Origin: JALHVH01 sp964585685
GTDB lineage: Bacteria; Acidobacteriota; Aminicenantia; Aminicenantales; Saccharicenantaceae
Direction of reading: 5' to 3'
NCBI GenBank assembly: GCA_964585685.1
Contig: CAZPEP010000068.1
Location: forward strand, 62,001-126,000
Length of the DNA stretch: 64,000 bases
The position numbers and the translations under genes were made by a program. How positions within the stretch are numbered: the stretch's first letter is position 1; each line of letters opens with the position of its first letter. Shown here one piece after another: positions 16,677 through 26,476 of this stretch. Under the pieces are notes generated by a model. That model searched no databases. It had not been told where the DNA came from and was given only the letters and a program-made list of their open reading frames with translations.

Positions 16677-16706
16677 TTTATATCCCGATTCGCACCTGTT
16701 TGTCAA
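16677..16706 (-). promoter_or_regulatory. Promoter of the TPR protein gene
   Basis: On the minus strand: perfect -35 TTGACA (16701-16706), 18-base spacer, -10 TATAAA (16677-16682), followed by GGAGG and the ATG at 16652. Confidence 0.7.
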
Positions 16707-16838
16707 AGCTCCGACACCCCTCACCTCTTTGGGTGAGGAGAGAGGGACGATTTTCACCCCTGAATTCATCCCCCCCGACGATTGCGGCCCCAGGGATGGC
16801 CGGATAAAATTCACCCGGATGATGAAGATGACAAGCCC

Positions 16839-16868
16839 TTCCATTTCTCGCCTGGCTTCGGATATAAT
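16839..16868 (+). promoter_or_regulatory. Probable promoter of the polysaccharide locus
   Basis: Perfect -10 TATAAT (16863-16868) with a weaker -35 TTCCAT (16839-16844) at an 18-base spacing. It would start a leader of about 90 bases before the flippase gene and may drive the long run of tightly spaced genes that follows. Confidence 0.5.
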
Positions 16869-16966
16869 CATGGGCACTTGGTTTGTCGTCTTCGCAAAAG
16901 CTTAGGTTTTCTTCACAATCGAGAGAGACGGACTTTGCCATCGGCGGTAGCCTGCCGAAATTTCCC

Positions 16967-18559
16967 ATGACTGAATCCTTGACCCCGGAAAAAAGAGATC
17001 TCCCCACCCGGCTCGTCATCCGGTCGGAGCTGTTGGTCCGGAACACAATATTCAACCTGATCGGGCTGGGTCTGCCCCTGCTTATCGGCCTCCTAGCCAT
17101 CCCCCCGATCATCCGGCACATCGGCCTCGAGCGTTTCGGCATCCTCTCAATCATCTGGGTCGTCGTCGGCTATTTCGGCTTTGTCGATCTGGGCCTCGGA
17201 CGGGCGACGACGAAGTTCGTCGCCGAGGCCTTGGGAAAGGGGGAGGCGGAGAAAGTCCCGGGGTATCTCTGGACGACGGTCTTTTTCCAGGCTGCAATGA
17301 GCCTGTTGGGAGCGGTGGGCCTCGTCCTTATGACCTCCGTCCTAACGGAAAAAATCCTGAAGATTCCCCCGGCTCTTGTGGCCGAGACCAGGGTCTCGTT
17401 CTACATCCTTGCCTTATCCCTTCCTTTGGTGCTTATTTCAGCCTCCTTTCGCGGCGTCCTTGAGGCCGCCCAAAGGTTCGATCTCGTCAACATCGTCAAA
17501 ATCCCTTTCAGCGCTCTGAATTACCTCCTTCCACTCTGCGGAGCCCTGGCGGGAATGAAGCTTCCGGGCATCGTGATCCTTCTCACCGTAGCCAGGGGAT
17601 TGACTCTCATAGCCTGGGCTTGGCTTTCCTTTGCCGCCCTTCCCATCCTGAAGACGAAGATCGGGTTCCACGCGGAGTCGGCCAAGACTCTCCTCGTTTT
17701 CGGGGGCTGGGTGACGGTTTCCAACCTGCTTGCGCCCGTCCTCGGGTCGGTGGACAGGCTGATGATCGGCGCCTTGTTAGCGGTAGGGGCCGTCAGCTAC
17801 TACTCTGCCCCTTTTGAGGTCGTCATGCGGCTCGGCATCGTACCGGGTAGCCTGCTCTTGACGCTTTTCCCCATGTTCAGTGCCCTTAACGGGGAAGCTG
17901 ATCTGACGCGTTCAAAGGCCTACTATGCCCGGGCCACAAAATACCTGCTCATCCTGCTCAGCGCCATGGTCATCCTCCTTGTCTTTTTCGCAAAGGACGC
18001 GATGAAGATCTGGCTTGGGGAGATGTTCGCCGAGAAAAGTACCGTCATCTTCCAGGTCCTAGCCGTCGGATTCCTCGTCAATTCCCTGGCCATGGTGCCA
18101 TTCGGGTTTCTACAGGGCATCGGTAGGGCTGATATTCCCGCCAAGCTCCAGATCATCGAGCTCGCGTTCTATGCGCCTTTGGCTTGGATCCTGATTAAAA
18201 GGATGGGCATCGACGGTGCCGCTCTGGCCTGGACCGTTCGGGCATCAGCGGACATGATCATGCTATTTATCGCGTCTGAGAAATACGGAAAGATCGGATT
18301 CCGTGACCTTGTCCGACATGGGATCCTGAGGGTGATTGCCCTGTCTGCCCTTTTCATTTCCGCCGGGGCCTTTCTGGTCCGATTGCCTTACGGCCGCATT
18401 CTCATCCTGGGGCTGTTCCTCGGCTTTCTGCCGGCGACCTGGTATCTGGCTATGGACGGAAACGACAGGGGTTGGGTCTGGAGATCGTTCGTGGATTTCC
18501 GGAAAAGGCTCAAGCGGGGGACCTCAAGCGTCCGGACTCCGGACGGGTTTCAAGGATGA
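16967..18559 (+). CDS. Polysaccharide flippase (Wzx/MATE-like)
   Basis: About 530 residues with some 12-14 membrane segments spread along the whole length, the pattern of the oligosaccharide flippase (MVF/MOP) superfamily. The first membrane segment starts around residue 27 after a basic N-terminus. The start is uncertain: ATG at 16967 was chosen, but an in-frame TTG at 16883 is also possible. It should move lipid-linked repeat units across the inner membrane. Its stop overlaps the next glycosyltransferase start (ATGA), the first of many such couplings in this locus. Confidence 0.85.
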   Translation: MTESLTPEKRDLPTRLVIRSELLVRNTIFNLIGLGLPLLIGLLAIPPIIRHIGLERFGILSIIWVVVGYFGFVDLGLGRATTKFVAEALGKGEAEKVPGYLWTTVFFQAAMSLLGAVGLVLMTSVLTEKILKIPPALVAETRVSFYILALSLPLVLISASFRGVLEAAQRFDLVNIVKIPFSALNYLLPLCGALAGMKLPGIVILLTVARGLTLIAWAWLSFAALPILKTKIGFHAESAKTLLVFGGWVTVSNLLAPVLGSVDRLMIGALLAVGAVSYYSAPFEVVMRLGIVPGSLLLTLFPMFSALNGEADLTRSKAYYARATKYLLILLSAMVILLVFFAKDAMKIWLGEMFAEKSTVIFQVLAVGFLVNSLAMVPFGFLQGIGRADIPAKLQIIELAFYAPLAWILIKRMGIDGAALAWTVRASADMIMLFIASEKYGKIGFRDLVRHGILRVIALSALFISAGAFLVRLPYGRILILGLFLGFLPATWYLAMDGNDRGWVWRSFVDFRKRLKRGTSSVRTPDGFQG

Positions 18560-19764
18560 CGCGCAGCATCGGTGTTGTTCATCCGCATCTCTCGGCCGGG
18601 GGCGGGTCCGAAGCCGTTGCCCTTTGGATCCTGGCGGCCCTTCAGGATATTGCCGATCTCACGTTGCTGACCACCGGGCCAGTCGATCTGCCCCGGCTCA
18701 ACGATTCCTATGGGACGGCCATCAAGCCGGATCGTCTTCATGTTCTGTCGATCTCTCGCTTCTCCATGTTCGGGGTGAGATTCGACGCTCTCGGATCCGC
18801 CCGGCTGGCCAGATTCATAAAGAAGATGTCTTCCGGTTTCGACCTGATGATCTCCTCCTACAACCCCTGCAATTTCGGAAGAAAAGGGCTTCAATTCATC
18901 GGGGATTTTTCTTTTGACGACAAGGCGCGCCGGGAGCTTAACCCGGGGCCCGGCGGTTTGAAGGACATTCTGTACAGGAGATCGTTCTTTCGCTCGGCCT
19001 ATCTTCGTCTGGCGAGGACCTGGTCCGGGGATTGGGATTTTGGATGGAACGAGAACGTGACGGTCTCGAATTCACGCTGGACGCGGGACCTCGTCCTGGC
19101 GAAGTACGGAGTCGATTCGGCGATCATCTATCCTCCCGTTTCGAGCACCCGCCAGACGATGGCGTGGGAAGAGAGAGAGGACGGGATCGTCTGCATCGGC
19201 AGAATCTCCCCGGAAAAACGCATCGAAAGCCTGCTCGGTATCACCGAACGGCTTAGGGAAAGGGGTCATCGCCTTCATATTCATGTCCTGGGCGGGAAAA
19301 GCGACCCGTCCTATTTCCGGCGGATGCAGAAAATGTTTTGGGACCGTCGGGACTGGGTCCATTACGAAGGGCCCGTTTTCGGCAGGGCAAAGGAACGTTT
19401 CCTAGCCAGTCATAAATATGGTCTGTCCGGATGCCGCCACGAGGCATTCGGGATCGCCGTCGCCGAGATGGTCGACTCCGGCATGATCCCGTGGGTCCCC
19501 GCAGGCGGCGGACAGATCGAAGTCGTGGATCATCCCGACCTTGTTTATCTCGACGAGGATGATGCCGCTCTCAAGATCGTTCGCGTCCTCGATAGCCGAA
19601 GGGTTCAGGACGAGATCCTCGAGCGTCTTCTCCCTGCCTCCCAGAGGTTCTCCTCAGAGAGATTCGTGGCCGAGGTCAAGGCCCTTGTCTCGCGTCTACT
19701 GGAGGGGACGGGACGCGCTTCGGAGGCGACTCCCGCACTCCCGGGTTCAGGCACAACTCTCTGA
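18556..19764 (+). CDS. Glycosyltransferase family 4
   Basis: A 402-residue GT-B fold enzyme. HPHLSAGGGSEAVALW near the N-terminus is the glycine-rich acceptor-side motif, IGRISPEKRIESLL marks the start of the C-terminal nucleotide-sugar-binding domain, and GCRHEAFGIAVAEMVDSGMIPWVP is the EX7E-type donor site. The overall pattern recalls ALG11-like mannosyltransferases, but the sugar cannot be assigned. ATG overlaps the flippase stop. Soluble or peripheral at the cytoplasmic membrane face. Confidence 0.83.
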   Translation: MTRSIGVVHPHLSAGGGSEAVALWILAALQDIADLTLLTTGPVDLPRLNDSYGTAIKPDRLHVLSISRFSMFGVRFDALGSARLARFIKKMSSGFDLMISSYNPCNFGRKGLQFIGDFSFDDKARRELNPGPGGLKDILYRRSFFRSAYLRLARTWSGDWDFGWNENVTVSNSRWTRDLVLAKYGVDSAIIYPPVSSTRQTMAWEEREDGIVCIGRISPEKRIESLLGITERLRERGHRLHIHVLGGKSDPSYFRRMQKMFWDRRDWVHYEGPVFGRAKERFLASHKYGLSGCRHEAFGIAVAEMVDSGMIPWVPAGGGQIEVVDHPDLVYLDEDDAALKIVRVLDSRRVQDEILERLLPASQRFSSERFVAEVKALVSRLLEGTGRASEATPALPGSGTTL

Positions 19765-19788
19765 GCGGGGACGTATGCAAAGGACCAA

Positions 19789-20736
19789 ATGCTTCCTTTC
19801 AAGAACTCCCTGGCCCTGATCGTGGCTACCAGGGACCGACCCGAGGAGATGGCTAGTCTTCTGCGGAGCCTCGATCGGCAATCTTGTCCGGCCGACCAGA
19901 TCGTCATCGTGGATTCGGGGTCGAGATCAATAAAGACAGCCCTCGATATCTATCAGGCGTCGCCTCTTGTCCATATCCATTATTCCCCCCCGTCGGCATC
20001 CGGACAGCGTAATCAGGGCTTGAAATATGTCCGGGCCGGGATGACCCTGACGGGATTCGTAGACGATGACGTCGTCATGGAATCTGGGTCGATCGAGAGA
20101 ATGATGGCCTTTTGGGAGAACGCTCCGGCGGACCTCGGCGGCGCGGCTTTCAATCTAGCCAACCATCCTGCCCTTTATGCCCCGCGGATGAAAGGATCTT
20201 CACTGGCAAAGCGTCTGGGGCTTTACAGCGATGAACGAGGAAGGGTCCTTTCCTCGGGATTTCAGACGATGATCGGTCGGGTTTCTCAGAATTGTCACAC
20301 CGATTGGCTTCCCTCGACGGCGTCCGTCTGGCGTATTTCTCTTTTCGAGACGATCCGATTCGATGAGTGGTTCCAAGGGTACAGTTACCTCGAGGACTTG
20401 GACTTCAGCTATCGGGTCGGGAAGGCCTTCCGGCTGGCCGTTGTGGCGGACGCACGTTGCTTTCACTACCCGGCATCGTCGGGTCGGGGGAGTGGCCTCG
20501 TGTTCGGCCGGAGGGAAGTGCAGAACCGCCTGTACTTCGTCAGCAAGAACAGGGAACTTTCGAAGGCCCAGTGTCTGATGACCCTTCTGGCGAGAACGGC
20601 CATGAGCCTTTTTCTCTCCGTCCGGAAACGGAAGCGGGCATACCTAGATCGGGCTGCGGGCAACTTCCTCGAACTGTTAGGGATTGGATCAAGAAGCGAA
20701 ACCCGCTCTCCCACCAGGATCTCCGATGTCGATTAG
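19789..20736 (+). CDS. Glycosyltransferase family 2
   Basis: A 315-residue GT-A fold enzyme. It opens with LIVATRDRPEEMASLLRSL, has VDSG after strand 2 and GFVDDDVVM as the DxD-like metal site (about residues 85-93); YLEDLDFSYRVGK is the ED acceptor/catalytic motif. An AAGGA site stands before the ATG. It should add one sugar to the lipid-linked unit. The next gene starts ten bases before this one ends. Confidence 0.85.
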   Translation: MLPFKNSLALIVATRDRPEEMASLLRSLDRQSCPADQIVIVDSGSRSIKTALDIYQASPLVHIHYSPPSASGQRNQGLKYVRAGMTLTGFVDDDVVMESGSIERMMAFWENAPADLGGAAFNLANHPALYAPRMKGSSLAKRLGLYSDERGRVLSSGFQTMIGRVSQNCHTDWLPSTASVWRISLFETIRFDEWFQGYSYLEDLDFSYRVGKAFRLAVVADARCFHYPASSGRGSGLVFGRREVQNRLYFVSKNRELSKAQCLMTLLARTAMSLFLSVRKRKRAYLDRAAGNFLELLGIGSRSETRSPTRISDVD

Positions 20737-21871
20737 GATCGGGTTGGATCTTTTAAACCTTCGAAACCTGCAGGATGGAGTCGGCCGGTTCTCCCGTCAG
20801 TTGGTGACAGGGTTGTCGTCCATGGATCGAGAGAATAAGTACCTCCTTTTCGCCCGCCGCGAAGTCGCCGAGGAGCTCGAGGTCAAGGGCTCCAATTTCG
20901 AGAAAATCTGCGTGGACTTGCCTGGGGGCAGGCTGCTCCCATGGAATCAGGCTTACTTTGCCCTTCACTCCCTATCTCTGCCTAAGATGGATATCCTTCA
21001 TGCCCCGGTTTCGGTCTCGCCCTTGTACCTGGCTCGGCATCGGCCGACCTTGGTCACGGTCCATGACCTGGCATTCAAGCGCTATCCTGAGACGTGTTCC
21101 AAACGCTCCCTCCGCTGGTGGAATTATGCTTGGCCGGCCTGTCTGAAGAGGGTTGAACACGTGGTGGCGGATTCAGAAAGCACCAAAGGTGATCTCCGGA
21201 GGTACTATGGGGTTCCCGAAAGCAGGATCTCCGTAATCTACCCTTATGTCTCTTTCGGAGCGTCGCCGCAGGACGGCGAGGCGCTTTCAACGGTCCGGGA
21301 CCGGTATAGGATCCCGGAAAGATACCTGCTTTTCGTGGGGGCGCCACATAGGAGGAAGAACCTCGGCACCTTGTTCCGCGCTTTCCGTATTCTCAAGGAC
21401 GAACTGAAGGTTCCCCAAGGCCTCGTTCTCGTTGGGCCGTCAGGTTGGGCCATCAAAGACTTGTTGGAGGAGATCAGAGCTCTCCGGCTCGGGGAGGACG
21501 TCGTATTGACCGGGTTCGTCCCCGACCGGGAGATGTCTATGATCTATAGGAGCGCGGATGTCTTCGTCTTTCCCTCGCTTTATGAGGGGTTCGGCTATCC
21601 TCCCCTAGAGGCCATGGCATGCGGCGTCCCGGTTGTCATGTCAAGAGCCTCCTCCCTGCCGGAAGTAGGCGGAGACGCCGTCCTCTATGTAGATCCCAGA
21701 GATCCCGCGGACATCGCCGAGAAGGTCGGTCGCATCCTGCGGGACCCGCAACTGTCGAAACGGCTCTCCATCGCAGGTTGCGACCGCTCGGCGGATTTTT
21801 CTATGGCCCAAACGATTCGCGGATACCTGGATGTTTACGAACGCGTCATCAAATCATCATCCCGGGCATGA
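20726..21871 (+). CDS. Glycosyltransferase family 4 (mannosyltransferase-like)
   Basis: A 381-residue GT-B enzyme. The N-terminal GIGRF-type motif appears as LQDGVGRFSRQL; TVHDLAFKRYP, HVVADSEST, FVGAPHRRKNLGTLFRAF and FVFPSLYEGFGYPPLEAMACGVPVV are classic GT4 segments including the EX7E site. ATG at 20726 lies inside the end of the GT2 gene and follows AGGA. Sugar specificity unknown. Confidence 0.87.
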   Translation: MSIRIGLDLLNLRNLQDGVGRFSRQLVTGLSSMDRENKYLLFARREVAEELEVKGSNFEKICVDLPGGRLLPWNQAYFALHSLSLPKMDILHAPVSVSPLYLARHRPTLVTVHDLAFKRYPETCSKRSLRWWNYAWPACLKRVEHVVADSESTKGDLRRYYGVPESRISVIYPYVSFGASPQDGEALSTVRDRYRIPERYLLFVGAPHRRKNLGTLFRAFRILKDELKVPQGLVLVGPSGWAIKDLLEEIRALRLGEDVVLTGFVPDREMSMIYRSADVFVFPSLYEGFGYPPLEAMACGVPVVMSRASSLPEVGGDAVLYVDPRDPADIAEKVGRILRDPQLSKRLSIAGCDRSADFSMAQTIRGYLDVYERVIKSSSRA

Positions 21872-21885
21872 AAGAAAGGATCCCC

Positions 21886-22728
21886 ATGAAGCGATCTCGA
21901 GCCCTGGACCTGATGAAAGCCGTGTCGTTCATTTCGCCGTTATATCGAATTACGAATTCGCTCGGCCTTCGGGCTCCAATGAGGCATCTGTACTTCGTTC
22001 TCAGGAGGGCGAAGAGCCTGAGAACTCGGATTCGGTTCACCGACCTCTCTGCCTTGTTCTATACGAGGACGCCCCGGGAGCTTAGGCTCGTCGAGATCCC
22101 TTTTGAAAAGGGCCCCGGGAACGAGGGGACTGTCCTGTCCGAATTAGTGCGGGCACTTCGGCCCGGGGACGTGGTTTACGATGTCGGGGCCAATATCGGT
22201 GTCCACACTATTTTCATGGCCATGAGAGTCGGGCCGGGCGGCATGGTCGTGGCGATCGAGCCCGATCCGCCGAGCTTCGCTTCCCTCCGCAACAACACCG
22301 ATCTCAACGGACTCGATCATGTCCGGAGCTTCCAGGTCGCGTTTGGGAGCGAACCGGCATCCGGCTTCCTAAGCCGGTTCCGCGTCTCCCGGGTAAAGCG
22401 CGAGCGCGACAGGTCCCTTTCCGTCCGTATCGTCCGAGGAGATGATCTGATTGCCGCTCACGGATTGCCGGCCCCACAGGTCGTGAAGATCGATGTGGAA
22501 GGCCATGAATACCATGTCCTGGCGGGGATGGAGCGGGCATTGCGGAGCGATGCCTGCCGCTTGGTTTGTTGCGAGATCCATCCTCCGCTCCTGCCGGACG
22601 GGGTGAGCGTTGACGACATCCTCGGCATTCTGAGGGACTGCGGCTATATTCACACGAGAACGCATCGTCGGCCCGAAAACTTTCACGTCATTGCTTCGAA
22701 ATCGCCCTTCGGCGACGAGTTTCCATGA
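21886..22728 (+). CDS. FkbM-family SAM-dependent methyltransferase
   Basis: A 280-residue protein. VVYDVGANIGVHTIFMA is the SAM-binding motif I of the FkbM family, followed by VVAIEPDPPSFASLRNN and VKIDVEGHEYHVLAGM. FkbM enzymes O-methylate sugars or other hydroxyls, so this one probably caps or decorates the polysaccharide. ATG at 21886 is preceded by AAAGGA; an ATG at 21868 that overlaps the previous stop is the alternative. The stop overlaps the next start. Confidence 0.85.
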   Translation: MKRSRALDLMKAVSFISPLYRITNSLGLRAPMRHLYFVLRRAKSLRTRIRFTDLSALFYTRTPRELRLVEIPFEKGPGNEGTVLSELVRALRPGDVVYDVGANIGVHTIFMAMRVGPGGMVVAIEPDPPSFASLRNNTDLNGLDHVRSFQVAFGSEPASGFLSRFRVSRVKRERDRSLSVRIVRGDDLIAAHGLPAPQVVKIDVEGHEYHVLAGMERALRSDACRLVCCEIHPPLLPDGVSVDDILGILRDCGYIHTRTHRRPENFHVIASKSPFGDEFP

Positions 22729-23999
22729 AGGTCCTGGTTTCCGCTTACGCCTGCAATCCCGCGGGATCTCTCCAACTCCATCCTGGAGAAGACCTGACGG
22801 GCTGGAGGCTCATGGAACAGTTGGCCCGGTTCCATGAACTTTGGGTGATCACGCACCGCTACAACGAGGCGGGGATCACCGAGGCGCTGGCGGGGAAGCC
22901 GCTGCCGAACGTCCGGTTCCATTTCGCAGAACTTCCCCGAGGGCTGAAATGGCTCTACCGGATCGAGTTCGGACAGAGGATCTATTACTATCTCTGGCAG
23001 ATCAAGGCCTGGAGGATAGCCCGAAAACTGCATCGTGAGGTTCACTTCGAGGCGGCTCATCATCTGACGTTCGGCAACGATTGGATCCCAAGCTTCATTG
23101 GAGCATTCCTTCGGGTCCCGTTCATTTGGGGACCCGTGGGCGGCGGACAGAGGACTCCCACACCCCTTCTCAAAGAATATTCCCTGTATGGGCGGTTCGC
23201 GGAGGCCGCCAGGAATTGTGCCCAGGGAATCGGCCGCAGGATGCGCGTCCGGAAGAGATGCTTGAAGAAAGCTAGGGCCGTTCTCGTCTGTAACCGGGAA
23301 ACGCGGGCACGGATGCCCCGAAAATTCCGAGAAAAGGTCATATATTTTCCTGTGAACGGGGTCGCCGCCGAAGATTTCGTTGATGATGGGCCGAGACAAC
23401 AGAGGAACGAGCAGCGGTTCAAGGTTATTACGGCCGGACGGCTCCACCGGCTGAAGGGATTTTCGCTAGCCGTCGAGGCTTTCGGCGCCTTCGCTGAAAA
23501 ACATCCCGCATCCGAGATGGTCATCATCGGCGAAGGCCCCGAAGAGGGACGGATCCGGGGCCTCATCTCCCGTCTCGGCCTCGAGGACAAGATCCGTATC
23601 CTCCCCTGGCTTCCGCGCCGCGAAGTCCTGGCGAACATGCGGTCGTCCGACGTCTTCCTCTTCCCGAGCTTTAGGGACGGGGGAGGGGCCGTTGTCGTCG
23701 AGGCCATGGGCTCCGGCATTCCGGTTGTCGTCCTGGATTCGGGCGGTCCGGGGGCACATGTGAGGGATTTGTGGGGGATCAAAGTGTTCCCCGACAGCCG
23801 CGAGTCCGTGATCGGGGGGATGACCTCGGCTCTGGAGACGCTCTTTTCGGACCGGCGCCTGAGGGAAAGGCTTGGAGAAGCGGGCCGGAAGAGAGCCCTG
23901 GAATTTTATGCCTGGGACAGGTTGGGCGAAAGAATGCGGGAGATCTATGATTTCGCCTTGGGCCTCAGGTCCTTTGCGGACGTGGACCTGAAGGAATGA
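22725..23999 (+). CDS. Glycosyltransferase family 4
   Basis: A 424-residue GT-B enzyme. It opens with the strand MKVLVSAYACNPAGS; WGPVGGGQRTP lies mid-N-domain, TAGRLHRLKGF starts the C-domain, and FLFPSFRDGGGAVVVEAMGSGIPVV carries the EX7E-type donor site (the first glutamate position reads D/G-rich rather than E). The GPVGGG segment is shared with a group of capsule GT4 enzymes. Sugar unknown. Confidence 0.84.
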   Translation: MKVLVSAYACNPAGSLQLHPGEDLTGWRLMEQLARFHELWVITHRYNEAGITEALAGKPLPNVRFHFAELPRGLKWLYRIEFGQRIYYYLWQIKAWRIARKLHREVHFEAAHHLTFGNDWIPSFIGAFLRVPFIWGPVGGGQRTPTPLLKEYSLYGRFAEAARNCAQGIGRRMRVRKRCLKKARAVLVCNRETRARMPRKFREKVIYFPVNGVAAEDFVDDGPRQQRNEQRFKVITAGRLHRLKGFSLAVEAFGAFAEKHPASEMVIIGEGPEEGRIRGLISRLGLEDKIRILPWLPRREVLANMRSSDVFLFPSFRDGGGAVVVEAMGSGIPVVVLDSGGPGAHVRDLWGIKVFPDSRESVIGGMTSALETLFSDRRLRERLGEAGRKRALEFYAWDRLGERMREIYDFALGLRSFADVDLKE

Positions 24000-24006
24000 A
24001 CAGACG

Positions 24007-25248
24007 ATGATCTTCACCAGCATCCTCTGGCTCCTCGTCTGGGGAGGCATGTTCACGGGGATTTATAATATCAAGGCAGGTGCCCTGTCGGATCCCCTGA
24101 CCCTATTTCAGGCCGCAAGAGCCCTGTTTCCCCTCGTCGCCGTCTACCTGAGCCTGATGTGGATGCTGATCAAGAGGCCCGGGTTATCCTTCCTGCGGAT
24201 GCCTGCGGGCTTCCTGTTCGCCTATTTTTCGGTCGGCGCCCTCTCTTCCGTGTTCTTGTCCCCGAGCCGGATGATAGCCTTGTATTGGGCATTCGAGTAT
24301 GTCGCGCCTTTGCTCGTCGTCTGGGTCGCCATGGAGATGCCGGACTCTCTTGAACGAATCCGGAAGATCCTTTATTTGAACAACATCGTCGTCATCCTTA
24401 TCTTCGCCGCCATTTTCCCCGACGTGCTCCGTGTCGGAGGTTCGGACGAACGCTTTTCCCAGTTCTATCGGCTTCCGTTCAACTTGGGCGACATGAGGGC
24501 CAACGGCGTCGGGCGCTTCGCGCTGGTGACCATCATCATCGCTTTCACCTATCTCATCTGCCGGCCGGGGAAACGGAAGATCGTTTGGGGGGCTCTGCTC
24601 ATTCCGGCTCTTTTCATGCTGGCCCAGACCCGTTCCCGGACGTCCCTGTTGGGGCTGGCGATTGCCGGAGTCCTGCTGGTCCTGATCCTGGGGGTCGACC
24701 TGAGGTTTCTCGTCATCGGCCCCGCGGCGACCTATCTCGTCTATCTGTCCGGGATCAAATGGCGTCTCCACGGCCACGTCGAGAGGCTCATGTTCCTGAC
24801 GGGCCGGGACTATACCTGGCGCAAGGGACTGGCCCAGATCGAACATTCCCCCTTCCTGGGTTGGGGATTCCACGCGGATCGGCTGATGCTCAATTCCGAG
24901 CATATGCACAATTCCTATCTCCATTCGGCCATCCATGCCGGCGTGTTGGGGGCCGGACTGTTCTTGGCGGCGATAATCGCCGTCTGGATCCTGATCTCGA
25001 GGTCCGATCTCCTGAAGCGGATCCGCCGGGTCGAAGGACCCGACCTCCCGTTGCTCATGCAATCCGTGTTGATCATCGGCTTCCTGACGGGGCGGAGCTT
25101 CTTCGAATCGACGGCGGCGTTTTATGGAGTGGACCTTCTGCTCTTGGTCCCGGCCATAGCTTACATTTGGGTGTGGATCCAGGAGAACCCCGTGCGAGCC
25201 GCGGCGACAGCCTTCCCCGCGGCGAGAGTTCAGGATCGATGGCGCTAA
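24007..25248 (+). CDS. O-antigen polymerase/ligase-like membrane protein
   Basis: A 413-residue protein with about 10-12 membrane segments. The pattern of a large periplasmic loop before HSPFLGWGFHADRLM and HMHNSYLHSAIHAGVLGAGLF matches the Wzy_C (O-antigen ligase) domain, where the conserved histidine-asparagine segment forms the active region. It would polymerise flipped repeat units or ligate glycan to an acceptor. A second protein of this type lies at 34184-35647. Confidence 0.8.
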   Translation: MIFTSILWLLVWGGMFTGIYNIKAGALSDPLTLFQAARALFPLVAVYLSLMWMLIKRPGLSFLRMPAGFLFAYFSVGALSSVFLSPSRMIALYWAFEYVAPLLVVWVAMEMPDSLERIRKILYLNNIVVILIFAAIFPDVLRVGGSDERFSQFYRLPFNLGDMRANGVGRFALVTIIIAFTYLICRPGKRKIVWGALLIPALFMLAQTRSRTSLLGLAIAGVLLVLILGVDLRFLVIGPAATYLVYLSGIKWRLHGHVERLMFLTGRDYTWRKGLAQIEHSPFLGWGFHADRLMLNSEHMHNSYLHSAIHAGVLGAGLFLAAIIAVWILISRSDLLKRIRRVEGPDLPLLMQSVLIIGFLTGRSFFESTAAFYGVDLLLLVPAIAYIWVWIQENPVRAAATAFPAARVQDRWR

Positions 25249-25249
25249 C

Positions 25250-26476
25250 ATGAGGATCTCCATCCACACAATGTATTTTCTGCCGGACTTCGGCAGTGCT
25301 CCGATCCTCATCAACGAGCTGGCTTCCGACCTGGCCGCGCGGGGACATGACATCGAGGTCGTGACGACCATCCCGAGACAGCGGCCGCCGGATCTCAAAG
25401 GGCTCCTGTTTTCTCGCCGAAGGATGAACGGTTTCGTCGTCAAGCGGTTCTGGACCAATGCCGCGCCACACCCCATCGCCCGGCTCTTTGCCTGGAACAT
25501 CTATACGGCGGGGACAATCCTGAACGCCCTGACGCTCCGGAAAGGGGACATCCTATTCCTGCGCACACCGCCCCTCCAGCTCGGCTTGACCGGCTTCCTT
25601 GCCGCGAGGCTACGTGGCGTCCGGGTCGTGCTCAACGTCCAGGATATCCATCCCGACCTGTCCATCGAATCCGGAATCCTCAAAAACCGCTCGGCGATCC
25701 GTTTCGCCCAGGGCCTTGAGAAGTGGGTCTACGGGATCTCGGACCATATCGTCGTCATCGGCGAAGGGTTCCTGAAGAATCTCCTGGACAAAGGGGTCCC
25801 CAGGGACAAGATGACCGTTATTCCGAACTGGGTGGACACGGATTTTCTGACGCCCCTTCCCAAGGACAATCCCCTCTCCAGGAAATACGGACTTCATGAT
25901 AAATTCGTCTTGATGTACTCGGGGACGATCAGCATCAGCAGCAACCGGGCCCTGGAACATGTCCTCGAAACCGCCGCGACGATGAAGGAAAACAAGGAAG
26001 TCGTCTTCGTGATCGTCGGGGAGGGCTTGAAAAAGGCGGAGCTGCAAAAGAGGGCCGAAGAGCTCGGAGCTGACAATGTCCGGTTCCTCCCGTTTCAGCC
26101 TTACGGAGACTTGCCCCATCTCCTCGCTTCGAGCGACGTCCTCCTCGTCCCGCTGGACAAGGAAAAATCCCAGATGTCCGTTCCGTCGAAGCTCTACAAT
26201 TTCCTGGCCGCGGGACGGCCGATCCTTGGGTTGGCGCCGCCCGATTCCGAGGTCGCGGCCCTCATCCGCGGGAATCGCTGCGGCGATGTGGTCCCACCCG
26301 ATGATATCGCGGGAATAGGGAAGGCGATCCTCAAGCTGAAAGGGGACTCCGAGGTGCGCCGGGAGATGGCTTCCAACGCCCGGCGATATGTCGTTGGCAA
26401 TTTCGCGCGAACGATGATCATGGACCGGTACGAATCCTTGCTGAAATCCCTTTCCATGACCGGGAACGCGTCATGA
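25250..26476 (+). CDS. Glycosyltransferase family 4, WbuB/WcaI-like
   Basis: A 408-residue GT-B enzyme. The N-terminus FLPDFGSAPILINELASDLAARGHDIEVVT and the region FLRTPPLQLGL...NVQDIHPDLSIESG resemble the WbuB (fucosamine transferase) and WcaI group. The C-domain has MYSGTISISSNRALEHVL, IVGEGLKKAELQKRA and VPLDKEKSQMSVPSKLYNFLAAGRPILG in place of the usual EX7E box; this S-x-P-S-K form is typical for the group. The start lies directly after the polymerase stop. Confidence 0.85.
   Translation: MRISIHTMYFLPDFGSAPILINELASDLAARGHDIEVVTTIPRQRPPDLKGLLFSRRRMNGFVVKRFWTNAAPHPIARLFAWNIYTAGTILNALTLRKGDILFLRTPPLQLGLTGFLAARLRGVRVVLNVQDIHPDLSIESGILKNRSAIRFAQGLEKWVYGISDHIVVIGEGFLKNLLDKGVPRDKMTVIPNWVDTDFLTPLPKDNPLSRKYGLHDKFVLMYSGTISISSNRALEHVLETAATMKENKEVVFVIVGEGLKKAELQKRAEELGADNVRFLPFQPYGDLPHLLASSDVLLVPLDKEKSQMSVPSKLYNFLAAGRPILGLAPPDSEVAALIRGNRCGDVVPPDDIAGIGKAILKLKGDSEVRREMASNARRYVVGNFARTMIMDRYESLLKSLSMTGNAS

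Larger units (their letters stand above)
16653..16966. other. Divergent intergenic region with two promoters and a hairpin
   Basis: 314 bases between the TPR gene (minus) and the polysaccharide locus (plus). It holds the two promoters listed separately and a 7-bp inverted repeat, CCTCACC/GGTGAGG with a 6-base loop, at 16719-16738. No convincing coding region, tRNA or riboswitch was seen. Confidence 0.5.
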